From Proteobacteria bacterium ST_bin11 (GTDB taxonomy: Bacteria; Pseudomonadota; Gammaproteobacteria; Methylococcales; Methylomonadaceae): a DNA stretch of 13,186 bases. The notes under the pieces were generated by a model. The model did no database searches. It worked only from the letters and a program-made list of their open reading frames with translations, and had not been told where the DNA came from. Made by a program: the position numbers and the translations under genes. The stretch is taken from NCBI GenBank assembly GCA_002083615.1, contig MSXO01000068.1:14175-27360 (forward strand), written 5' to 3'. Below are positions 1-6,192 of the stretch, in pieces. Position 1 is the stretch's first letter. Every line of letters begins with the position of its first letter.

Positions 1-777
1 GCGCAGTTCGGTAAAAAATTGCTCGACTGCCGCTTCGAATCCACTCACAGGACTCATGCAGTCAGTCAGAATTACCAGCTTGTGTTTTAGCTCTGCGGCA
101 CCGAACTGCAAGAGGTCGCAAATCGTTTCTTTGACGCAATGACTGCTGGCTTGGCCGGCGATTATTAAACGATCCGACTGAGCGAGCATTTTCAACACGG
201 CCAGATTCAAGTGCGTAGCCTGATCGGCAGGATCGGGAATTACCGCCTTTAACGCCGAAAAGCTTTCCGTCCAAATGTTTTCGCCTTTTTGCATAAAGGT
301 AACGGGCTTGCCGGTCCGCGTTTCCCAATTGCTTAAGGCTTGGGCCAGTTCAGTATTAAGATTGTGTCCCGGTGTACCGATTAAACAATGCGGCGGCCAC
401 AGTATAAAAGGCCGCTGCATCTGTTCCAGTTGCGTCAGGTAGTTTAGAACATAGTCGTTTTGCTCTGGTGAAGTTTGCGCCGCTGCCAGTCGGTAGCGAC
501 CGGCTATAAAGTCAGCGGAAGTGACCAAGGAAAAGGGCGGCGGGGCTACCTCATGTTCAGTTAGCCAAGAGGTGTTGTGCGCCAGATCGACCATGTGATG
601 GGTATCTAGCGTGGCGACAATCCCTCCAATAGCCGATCCTGCCTGATTAATTAACTGTGCCAATCTCAGGCAATCCTGATACGCGCCGGGCACGGGCAAA
701 GCCGGAACGTAAGCCTCTGTGGAGTAATCGCAAAAGTCGTTTTGCGCATCGATGATCAGTAACTGAGTATTTGGCAT
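1..777 (-). CDS. nicotinamidase-like cysteine hydrolase, C-terminus cut off by window edge
   Basis: The frame is open from the ATG at 777 to base 1, giving 259 residues with no stop, so the C-terminus lies outside the window. It is an isochorismatase/nicotinamidase-fold cysteine hydrolase. The visible triad is D10 (in IIDAQNDF), K164 (in MQKGEN) and C214 (in GQASSHC). D58, H60 and H67 resemble the metal-binding set of nicotinamidases, and WPPHCLIGTPG at about 128-137 is the usual family block. Nicotinamidases turn nicotinamide into nicotinate for NAD salvage. The divergent neighbour nrtR, a regulator of NAD genes, supports this role. The protein is longer than E. coli PncA (about 213 residues), so another amide substrate is possible. 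The family call is firm; the substrate is inferred. Confidence 0.85.
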   Translation of the reverse strand, partial: MPNTQLLIIDAQNDFCDYSTEAYVPALPVPGAYQDCLRLAQLINQAGSAIGGIVATLDTHHMVDLAHNTSWLTEHEVAPPPFSLVTSADFIAGRYRLAAAQTSPEQNDYVLNYLTQLEQMQRPFILWPPHCLIGTPGHNLNTELAQALSNWETRTGKPVTFMQKGENIWTESFSALKAVIPDPADQATHLNLAVLKMLAQSDRLIIAGQASSHCVKETICDLLQFGAAELKHKLVILTDCMSPVSGFEAAVEQFFTELR

Positions 778-823
778 AGGCTTTAACCTGCAACAATATT
801 TGATATGGGCTTAGCTTAATCAA

Positions 824-846
824 GTTAGTTACATTATGCAACTAAC
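824..846. promoter_or_regulatory. candidate NrtR operator: perfect inverted repeat
   Basis: GTTAGTT at 824-830 and AACTAAC at 840-846 form a perfect 7-base inverted repeat around a 9-base spacer. It sits in the divergent gap between the nicotinamidase-like gene and nrtR. It covers the proposed -10 box of the former, which is where a repressor would act. NrtR proteins bind palindromes in front of NAD genes and release them on binding ADP-ribose. That this particular repeat is the NrtR site is inferred from position and symmetry only. Confidence 0.5.
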
Positions 847-861
847 AAAAATATTTCACGA
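833..861 (-). promoter_or_regulatory. candidate promoter of the nicotinamidase-like gene
   Basis: Read on the minus strand, a -10 box CATAAT (833-838, five of six matches) lies 17 bases from a weak -35 box TCGTGA (856-861, three of six). The leader to the ATG at 777 would be about 50 bases. The -10 box lies inside the inverted repeat at 824-846. Confidence 0.4.
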
Positions 862-894
862 CCCAGTTTTTATAAAGGTATTGATAGAACTGTT

Positions 895-900
895 TATAAT
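895..900 (+). promoter_or_regulatory. candidate -10 box of nrtR
   Basis: A perfect TATAAT ends 45 bases before the nrtR ATG. A TG lies two bases upstream of it. No good -35 box is seen at 16-18 bases, so the promoter may be weak or need an activator. Confidence 0.4.
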
Positions 901-945
901 CCTTTACTAAGTGAGATCTCTCGCATCGCCCAACTCCATATTGAT

Positions 946-1614
946 ATGTCCGAACCAATTATTTCAACCGTGGATATCGTCTTGCTGATCATCCAAGAAG
1001 ATCGCTTGTGCGTCACACTGTCCAACCGCGATAAAGAACCCTACGAAAACCAGGACGCATTGCCCGGCGGTTATATCCATGCCCAAGCTGACAGGGATTG
1101 CCTGGACGCCGCAGTACGCATCCTGCAACAAAAAACCGGCTTGCTACCGCCTTATTTAGAGCAACTGAAAACCTTTGCCGGCGCAGCACGAGATCCGCGC
1201 GGCTGGTCAATCTCGGTAGTGTATTTTGCCTTGGTCGATGCCGATTTGATCCTGTCCGCAACCAATCCAGGCCTAACGATTTGTCCAGTGGATGCCTTGC
1301 GGCGCTTACCGTTTGATCATAACGAGATCATAGCCGCCGCTGTAGACCGGATTCGCAACAAGTCGCAATATTCCTCCTTGCCTTGTTATTTGGCGGGGGA
1401 AACCTTCAGCCTGCCAAGATTGCAGAAGATTTATGAGGCCTGCTTAGGCGAAACCTTGAACAAAGTCAGCTTCCGACGAAAAATGGACGAATTAGGGGTG
1501 TTGGAAACAGTAGCTGGACAAACCGAATCGACCGGTGCACATCGGCCGGCGCAGCTTTATCGGCTAAAAAGCGAATTTAAAAATCAGTTGAAACTATTGG
1601 TGCGCGGACTATAG
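946..1614 (+). CDS. nrtR: NrtR family NAD-metabolism regulator (Nudix-like plus winged helix)
   Basis: This 222-residue protein has the NrtR layout: an N-terminal Nudix-like domain (about residues 8-135, with ALPGGYI at 38-44) and a C-terminal winged-helix DNA-binding domain (about 147-218). The Nudix box is degenerate: its REUxEExG core reads RILQQKTGL, with both catalytic glutamates replaced by glutamine. Hydrolysis is therefore unlikely, and the domain should act as a ligand sensor (ADP-ribose in characterised members). It is divergent from a nicotinamidase-like gene, a known NrtR target type, with an inverted repeat between them. No clear Shine-Dalgarno sequence precedes the ATG. It converges with yfbR across 16 bases, with no visible terminator. 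Confidence 0.9.
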   Translation: MSEPIISTVDIVLLIIQEDRLCVTLSNRDKEPYENQDALPGGYIHAQADRDCLDAAVRILQQKTGLLPPYLEQLKTFAGAARDPRGWSISVVYFALVDADLILSATNPGLTICPVDALRRLPFDHNEIIAAAVDRIRNKSQYSSLPCYLAGETFSLPRLQKIYEACLGETLNKVSFRRKMDELGVLETVAGQTESTGAHRPAQLYRLKSEFKNQLKLLVRGL

Positions 1615-1630
1615 CGCTCGATCTTTTAGC

Positions 1631-2251
1631 TTAGTGCCGGCCTGTTGCGGAATCGCTTTTTTGCATCAAACCATCCAGGGTTAATCCACAACTCGGCGCA
1701 AAGGCCTGCATAAAAAACACCACTTCCGGCTGTTGCAGTTCGTGAATATTTTTAGCCAGTTGCTCGGCGGCCATTTCAAACTCGGTATTGCCGGCCTTAA
1801 GTTCGGCTTGGCATTTTAAGTAGGCGGAAATCTTGTCCGCCGCCTTGATGATTTGCTGATGAGCCTCCGGCAAGCTTTCGTGTTGAATAAATGATCGAAA
1901 GTCCTCGCGCAATGCATCCGGCAACAAGTTCAACAGCTCGGTTTCGGCCTGTTGTTCGATTTGCTTATACGCCCCGAGTATCGCCGGCGAGTGATATTTG
2001 ATCGGCGTCGGCAAATCGCCGGTGATCACTTCAGTCACATCATGATACAGCGCGGCGGTGGCCACGGCATTGGCGTCGACTAGACCATCAAAATAACGAT
2101 TTTTGATCAAGGCGAGGGTATGGGCAATCACCGCCACCTCCCAACTGTGCTCCATGACATTTTCTTCGTGGGCGTTGCGCTTCAAACCCCAACGCTTGAT
2201 CCAACGCAAGCGCGACAGGTAGGCGTAAAAACTGCTGCTGATGGTTCGCAT
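1631..2251 (-). CDS. yfbR: 5'-deoxynucleotidase YfbR (HD domain)
   Basis: The HD-domain phosphohydrolase removes phosphate from deoxyribonucleoside 5'-monophosphates and takes part in dCTP/dUMP balance in E. coli. The metal ligands are visible: H35 (in ENVMEHS), the H70-D71 pair (in LYHD) and D139 (in KAAD). TGDLPTPIKY at about 77-86 matches the family closely. I chose the ATG at 2251 because it gives 206 residues and aligns with the start of the E. coli protein (about 199). An in-frame start at 2278 would add nine residues. The start overlaps the stop of the upstream protease gene as TGATG, which suggests translational coupling in a two-gene operon. Confidence 0.93.
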   Translation of the reverse strand: MRTISSSFYAYLSRLRWIKRWGLKRNAHEENVMEHSWEVAVIAHTLALIKNRYFDGLVDANAVATAALYHDVTEVITGDLPTPIKYHSPAILGAYKQIEQQAETELLNLLPDALREDFRSFIQHESLPEAHQQIIKAADKISAYLKCQAELKAGNTEFEMAAEQLAKNIHELQQPEVVFFMQAFAPSCGLTLDGLMQKSDSATGRH

Positions 2252-3063
2252 CAGTGATCGCTGTAAGTTGTCGTGCAAACATTGCGTTCATCGCAATGCA
2301 CGGTCTTTTTGATGGTCGTGGGCTTTTTAACCGCTTGATTGGCAGCCACAGTCTCCAGGCTGGTCATGGACTGATTCGCGGGTCTGTTACCGGCTTGATT
2401 ATTGGCTACCAAGGTCAGCGTATTGCCGGCTTGCGTCATCTGGAAATATTTTAAAGTATTCATCCCAATCAACACTTCATCCAGATGGTCGTTGATTTGG
2501 GCATCGAGATTTTTGACGACGGCGCTACCCAAAACCAAACTGGTAATGCGGGTCGTGCGGCCTGACACTTTGCCGCCGGCGGTATTGGACTGCACCACAT
2601 CGCCAAACGGCAAACCGGCTTGGGTTGCCAGGCTGCTCGGAATTACGGTTTTGGTTGCCCCGGTATCGATCAGAAAAGGCATGGGCACATTATTGACTAA
2701 CACCATACCTCGAAAATGCCCCTGCGGATCGGTCTTGATGACAACGCCACCGGCTTTGGGGCCAATCAGATCGGATTTTGAATGGGTTTGCGGAGCAATA
2801 GGGGTCGGTACCGATATCGCAGTCTGTCTTTTGGCCTTTTCCGATTTCAAAAACGCATCTGCCCCATACCAGAGTAAGGCGATGGTTAAGACGGGGAACA
2901 CTAGGTAGCGCGCATTGCTAGCTGCTTTTACCTGCCTATGCGGAGTGTTCTGATGGACAACAACATCAGGGTTGCTGCCTTGCCCCACCTGCTTATGTTT
3001 GTCGCAATAATAGTCGCGATCTTGAATACCCACGTTCTGTTCCGATAATCTGCGCTGTGCCAA
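2251..3063 (-). CDS. membrane-anchored retropepsin-like aspartic protease (clan AA)
   Basis: The protein has up to 270 residues. A hydrophilic N-terminus is followed by one hydrophobic segment (about 53-70), then a linker rich in T, P and S. A single-lobe aspartic protease domain follows (about 106-222), with the catalytic DTGA at 133-136 and a second hydrophobic strand EVLIGMNTL at 196-204. The C-terminal tail is rich in N, Q and A and ends with two cysteines (C257, C263) that could form a disulfide. Retropepsin-like enzymes act as dimers because each chain supplies one aspartate. The substrate is unknown. The start is uncertain: position 3063 is TTG without a clear ribosome site, and GTG at 3033 (preceded by GGA) is a good alternative. 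Translation appears coupled to yfbR. Confidence 0.82.
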   Translation of the reverse strand: MAQRRLSEQNVGIQDRDYYCDKHKQVGQGSNPDVVVHQNTPHRQVKAASNARYLVFPVLTIALLWYGADAFLKSEKAKRQTAISVPTPIAPQTHSKSDLIGPKAGGVVIKTDPQGHFRGMVLVNNVPMPFLIDTGATKTVIPSSLATQAGLPFGDVVQSNTAGGKVSGRTTRITSLVLGSAVVKNLDAQINDHLDEVLIGMNTLKYFQMTQAGNTLTLVANNQAGNRPANQSMTSLETVAANQAVKKPTTIKKTVHCDERNVCTTTYSDH

Positions 3064-3254
3064 AAAGCTGAATATACTTTTAGCTATGCCCCGATTATCG
3101 CCTAAGACCCATCATTTCGGGAGTGCTAATCCAAAAACTGCGTTTCCTTCTCGCACGAGTTGGAACCCCAGGATTTGCAAAACCGGATTCCCGCCGGTGC
3201 GAGATTGCTCATCGAGAGCTGGGTTTCGCCTAACTTAACCCAGTCCCATGACAA
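3064..3254. other. gene-poor segment with nested inverted repeats
   Basis: No convincing gene lies here. TCTCGCAC (3149-3156) and GTGCGAGA (3197-3204) form a perfect 8-base inverted repeat with a 40-base loop. Inside it ACCGG (3182-3186) pairs with CCGGT (3194-3198). Just after it CTGGGTT (3219-3225) pairs with AACCCAG (3237-3243). This looks like a REP-like dispersed repeat or a structured RNA. The promoter of the protease-yfbR pair should lie at the left end, but no strong -35/-10 pair was found. Confidence 0.45.
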
Positions 3255-3497
3255 TCAGGCCAGCGACCAAACGAAGTACAACTCGCGCATTTCACGCATC
3301 AATCTAGTGCTTAACTCGTTGTCATCGCTTTTGCGACCGACTGTGTACACGCCTTTCCCGAGTAAGACTTCTTCGCCCTCCTTAGCGAAGCCGACGACAT
3401 TGTGGTTGGCGTCGAAAGGTATACGCAGAATCAAAAATCCGGAAATAACTAGTTTTTTTAAATCCTTAGATATTGAAATTTGCCACTTCCCCGCCAA
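3255..3497 (-). CDS. doubtful hypothetical protein, possible gene remnant
   Basis: This 80-residue frame starts with TTG and matches no family I recognise. The second half has ordinary protein-like codons and composition (about residues 32-80, including VGFAKEGEEV and YTVGRKSDDN). The first half is AT-rich. A strong Shine-Dalgarno sequence, AAGGAG (3533-3538, minus strand), lies about 40 bases upstream of the TTG, but the codon it serves is ATA in another frame, and a TGA closes the coding frame before it. A run of seven A on the coding strand lies near the start. This is consistent with a decayed or frameshifted gene, or with a chance frame. Confidence 0.3.
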   Translation of the reverse strand: MAGKWQISISKDLKKLVISGFLILRIPFDANHNVVGFAKEGEEVLLGKGVYTVGRKSDDNELSTRLMREMRELYFVWSLA

Positions 3498-3790
3498 ACC
3501 CGAAACTCACTGGAAGAAGCCTGTATGCCGGTCTCCTTAACAAGCAGCCGAAAATTTAGCTAATTGCTGACAAATACGCGCTGGCTTTAGTCCGGTAAGA
3601 GCCGAATTATCTAATGAACCGACACAGGTTTTGCATATGCTGCTGTATTGAACGATCTGTCCAAGCTTTGAACTCTGGCCAATCGTATTTCGTTCACCAT
3701 AACATGCCCCTGCTTACGCGTTACAGCGGCTAATTTACAAATCAGGCTATAACTCGATTTTGTCCAGCGCGTTTTACCGTTTTATTGGGC
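3498..3790. other. gene-poor segment with broken frames on the minus strand
   Basis: No intact gene is supported. On the minus strand a 56-codon open stretch (3614-3781) reads like protein, including SYSLICKLAAVTRKQGHV. Its only ATG is at 3700, preceded by AGGGG, giving a 29-residue frame that ends at 3611. A second open stretch in another frame runs to a TAA at about 3540 and ends in GLKPARICQQLAKF. Neither matches a family I know. A decayed gene or mobile-element scar is possible. Confidence 0.3.
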
Positions 3791-3826
3791 AAAAAAAAGA
3801 CGCATTACCTACAGGCAATGCGTCTT
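3791..3826 (-). terminator. intrinsic terminator of the peroxiredoxin gene
   Basis: On the minus strand a 13-base-pair stem (AAGACGCATTGCC with GGTAATGCGTCTT, one G-U pair) and a 4-base loop are followed by a run of T. It begins about 20 bases after the peroxiredoxin stop, so it is a textbook intrinsic terminator. Confidence 0.92.
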
Positions 3827-3846
3827 ATCTTAACTAAAGCTAATGC

Positions 3847-4452
3847 TTACAGCTTGTCAGCATTTTTGCTCAGGTAATCAGCCACACCTTCTGGGTTAGC
3901 ATTCATGCCTGCATCACCTTTAGTCCAACCCGCCGGGCAAACTTCGCCGTGCTCTTCGTGGAACTGCAGTGCGTCAACCATACGCAACATTTCGTCAAAG
4001 TTGCGGCCCAGAGGCAAGTCGTTAACCACTTGGTGACGGACGACGCCAGCTTTGTCAATCAAGAAGCTACCGCGCAACGCAACTTTAAAACCTGCATTCT
4101 CTACATCGTAATCTTGGCAGATTTTGTGATCAATGTCGGCAGCCAGAGTGTAGCGAACCGGACCGATACCGCCCTGGTTGACAGGGGTGTTGCGCCAAGC
4201 GTTATGAGTAAAGTGCGAGTCAATAGAAACACCAATCACTTCAACGCCACGGCTTTTGAATTCGTCAATACGATGATCCAAGGCAATTAATTCGCTTGGG
4301 CAAACGAAGGTGAAGTCCAATGGATAAAAGAAAAGTACTGCATATTTGCCGCTAGTCGCACCTGAAAAGCTGAAAGAATCCACAATTTGGCCGTCGCCCA
4401 ACACCGCAGGAACTGTAAAATCAGGGGCTTGCTTACCAACTAAAACGCTCAT
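3847..4452 (-). CDS. typical 2-Cys peroxiredoxin (AhpC/TSA family)
   Basis: This 201-residue thiol peroxidase reduces hydrogen peroxide and organic hydroperoxides in the cytoplasm, normally recycled by thioredoxin or AhpF. The peroxidatic cysteine is C51 in FTFVCPSE, with T48 and R127 completing the active site. The resolving cysteine is C172 in GEVCPAGW. GGIG at 94-97 is one of the two motifs linked to sensitivity to over-oxidation; the partner YF motif reads YL at 193-194, so sensitivity is uncertain. The start ATG has a good ribosome site (GGAGA, seven bases upstream). The gene is monocistronic: it has its own terminator and diverges from the AP2-like gene. Confidence 0.95.
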   Translation of the reverse strand: MSVLVGKQAPDFTVPAVLGDGQIVDSFSFSGATSGKYAVLFFYPLDFTFVCPSELIALDHRIDEFKSRGVEVIGVSIDSHFTHNAWRNTPVNQGGIGPVRYTLAADIDHKICQDYDVENAGFKVALRGSFLIDKAGVVRHQVVNDLPLGRNFDEMLRMVDALQFHEEHGEVCPAGWTKGDAGMNANPEGVADYLSKNADKL

Positions 4453-4702
4453 CAGTTTTCTCCGAAATTATTTATAAAACAAAAGGTTAAGAGGGTTTTT
4501 GCGCCTCTGCGAGAGGGCTGAGCCTTATTCTACACTAATTTAGTTGGTATTCACCTAATAATCCCGGTAAATTCCGCTTGCAAGACAGTCGATTTCGCGC
4601 TAATTTGTAATCCAAAGCTTACACAATTAACAGGCGGTCTGCGTCCTTCGCGCTGCTCAAATTCACTATGCAGACCTTTGTGAATTTTTTAGGGTACGAC
4701 AA
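4453..4702. promoter_or_regulatory. divergent regulatory region, peroxiredoxin / AP2-like gene
   Basis: For the peroxiredoxin, a -10 box TAGAAT (4527-4532, minus strand) lacks a good -35, which would fit an activator-dependent promoter. For the AP2-like gene, TTGCAA (4578-4583) and TAATTT (4601-4606) are 17 bases apart. The latter overlaps an imperfect inverted repeat (4601-4610 with 4619-4629, one bulge). A short hairpin, CCTCT (4504-4508) with AGAGG (4512-4516), lies in the peroxiredoxin leader. All are weak matches by eye. Confidence 0.35.
4636..4690 (+). promoter_or_regulatory. interlocked inverted repeats in the leader of the AP2-like gene
   Basis: GGTCTGC (4636-4642) is perfectly complementary to GCAGACC (4670-4676). 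AAATTCAC (4659-4666) is perfectly complementary to GTGAATTT (4680-4687). The two pairs cross, so they form either a pseudoknot or two competing hairpins. The second hairpin runs into six T (4685-4690), like a weak attenuator. It ends directly at the AGGG (4691-4694) that serves the ATG at 4703. The pairing is seen in the sequence; control of expression is inferred. The arms could instead be operator half-sites. Confidence 0.5.
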
Positions 4703-5215
4703 ATGGCAAAAGTAAAACACATTACAGAACCCGATACATTCGGTTTTCAAGTTCGTATTGTCCGACGGGGTAAAGAGAGCAGCCGTTATTTCTCTCATAA
4801 GCTGTGGGGCAGCAAAACTAAGTCCCTGAAAGCAGCAATCACATGGCGAGACCAAATGCTGGTGGTATTAAAAGGCAGCAAGACCCGCTTCCTGAAGCCG
4901 CCGAAAAACAAAACCACAACCGGGGTAACCGGGGTATCTAGAACCATCAAGTTCGATCACCGCAAGGATAAAAGTTATCTTTGCTACACGGTGTTTTGGG
5001 TAAAAGACGGAAAGTCCCGCAATAAAACCTTCCAAGTAGGGAATGTGGATACGGTAACGGCGGATGACGAATTGCACGCGTTTCGTACCGCCCGCCTATT
5101 TCGTAGCTGCTACGAGCATGCCATCGACCATGATGCGCCGTTCGACGACAGCAAATTCGCGAATTGGAAAAAACTGCGCTTATACGAAAACGAGATGCTG
5201 AACGCAGTCAACTGA
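4703..5215 (+). CDS. orphan protein with two AP2-like DNA-binding units
   Basis: This 170-residue basic protein appears to hold two AP2/ERF-like units. Unit one is at about 13-53 (GFQVRIVRRGKESSRYF, then KSLKAAITWRDQM). Unit two is at about 74-141 (GVTGVSRTIKFD, YTVFWVKDGKSRNKTF, then HAFRTARLFRSCYEHAI). Both show the three-strand plus alanine-rich helix pattern of AP2 domains. In bacteria and phages, AP2 domains are mostly found attached to homing endonucleases or integrases; no nuclease or integrase part is present here. It probably binds DNA as a regulator or nucleoid-type protein. AGGG lies eight bases before the ATG. The gene diverges from the peroxiredoxin and converges on nadC across 17 bases. 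The family call rests on pattern, not alignment. Confidence 0.75.
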   Translation: MAKVKHITEPDTFGFQVRIVRRGKESSRYFSHKLWGSKTKSLKAAITWRDQMLVVLKGSKTRFLKPPKNKTTTGVTGVSRTIKFDHRKDKSYLCYTVFWVKDGKSRNKTFQVGNVDTVTADDELHAFRTARLFRSCYEHAIDHDAPFDDSKFANWKKLRLYENEMLNAVN

Positions 5216-5232
5216 GCGTATCAGCATGTTGA

Positions 5233-6060
5233 TTAATCGGTGCGCATCTCAATGCGCATCGACAGATCAATCGCAGTGACGTGCTTCGTTAAAGCACCAA
5301 TTGAGATAAAATCCACGCCGGTTTCGGCAACAGTTCGGATATTTTCCAAAGTGATATTTCCCGACGCTTCCAACTCCAGCATCCCCTGATTTTGCTCCAC
5401 CGCTTTACGCATATCGTCCAGCGAAAAGTTATCCAGCATGATTCTATCGGGTTGCGCGGCTAAAGCTTGGGCAAACTCTTCAAGGTCTTCAACCTCCACC
5501 TCGACCGGTACATTCGCCTTGCTCCTAGCCACGCTAACCGCCTTGGCAATCGAGCCGGCTGCCATAATGTGGTTTTCCTTGATCAAGATTGCATCGAATA
5601 AACCGACCCTATGATTAAAACAACCGCCACATTTAACCGCGTATTTTTGCGCCAAACGTAAGCCCGGCAAAGTTTTACGGGTATCCAACACCTTGCAACC
5701 AGTACCCGCCACTGCATCGGCATAACGGCGTGCGATAGTCGCCGTCGCCGACAAGGTCTGCAGCAGATTTAGCGCAGTGCGCTCGCCTGTCAACAAAGCC
5801 CGAGCAGGGCCATGCAACCGACAGAGTAGCGAATTGGCAAAGATGCTCTCGCCTTCATCGGACTGCCAATCGACAATGACCTGAGGATTCAATTGCCGAA
5901 ACACCTCCTCGAACCAGGCCCGACCACACAGCACCATGGGTTCTCGGGTCATCACTGCGGCATTCGCTTGAGTCTCGGCCGAGACGATACTGGCGGTAAT
6001 ATCGCCGCTACCGATATCTTCGGCCAGATAAAGTGCAATTTCTGCGGAACTGGGTTGCAT
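5233..6060 (-). CDS. nadC: nicotinate-nucleotide pyrophosphorylase (quinolinate phosphoribosyltransferase)
   Basis: The 275-residue enzyme converts quinolinate and PRPP to nicotinate mononucleotide, carbon dioxide and pyrophosphate in de novo NAD synthesis. Family blocks are clear: DTRKTLPGLR at 126-135, KCGGCFNHRVGL at 143-154, IKENH at 160-164, VEVEVEDLEE at about 191-200 and the late DFISIGALTK. Its length is normal for the family. The ATG at 6060 is the natural start and is preceded by a good promoter. It is divergent from ampD, as in E. coli. No nadA or nadB lies nearby. Confidence 0.97.
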   Translation of the reverse strand: MQPSSAEIALYLAEDIGSGDITASIVSAETQANAAVMTREPMVLCGRAWFEEVFRQLNPQVIVDWQSDEGESIFANSLLCRLHGPARALLTGERTALNLLQTLSATATIARRYADAVAGTGCKVLDTRKTLPGLRLAQKYAVKCGGCFNHRVGLFDAILIKENHIMAAGSIAKAVSVARSKANVPVEVEVEDLEEFAQALAAQPDRIMLDNFSLDDMRKAVEQNQGMLELEASGNITLENIRTVAETGVDFISIGALTKHVTAIDLSMRIEMRTD

Positions 6061-6092
6061 GAACGTGTAATGGACGATTAAAAAAGTGAATG

Positions 6093-6121
6093 ATTATAAA
6101 CCGCATAGTGGCCGCTGCCGA
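6093..6121 (-). promoter_or_regulatory. promoter of nadC
   Basis: On the minus strand a perfect TATAAT (6093-6098) lies 17 bases from TCGGCA (6116-6121, four of six matches). It is 32 bases upstream of the nadC ATG. This is a good sigma-70 type promoter by eye. Confidence 0.6.
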
Positions 6122-6192
6122 ACGAAACTAAGGCCAATGAGACAGGGTTAGATCGACTAAAATATCGTAACATCCACAAAACTTGATGACCT

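Noticed and set aside
3160..3540. A 126-codon open frame on the plus strand
   Set aside because: It is rich in S, P, K and N in the way of chance frames, crosses the nested repeats and has no ribosome site.
3611..3700. A 29-codon minus-strand frame preceded by AGGGG
   Set aside because: The protein-like signal extends upstream of the ATG, so it is more likely part of a decayed frame than a small gene.
4619..4855. A minus-strand 78-codon frame across the AP2-like gene start
   Set aside because: It lies antisense to the leader and start of a better-supported gene, and its composition is shadow-like.
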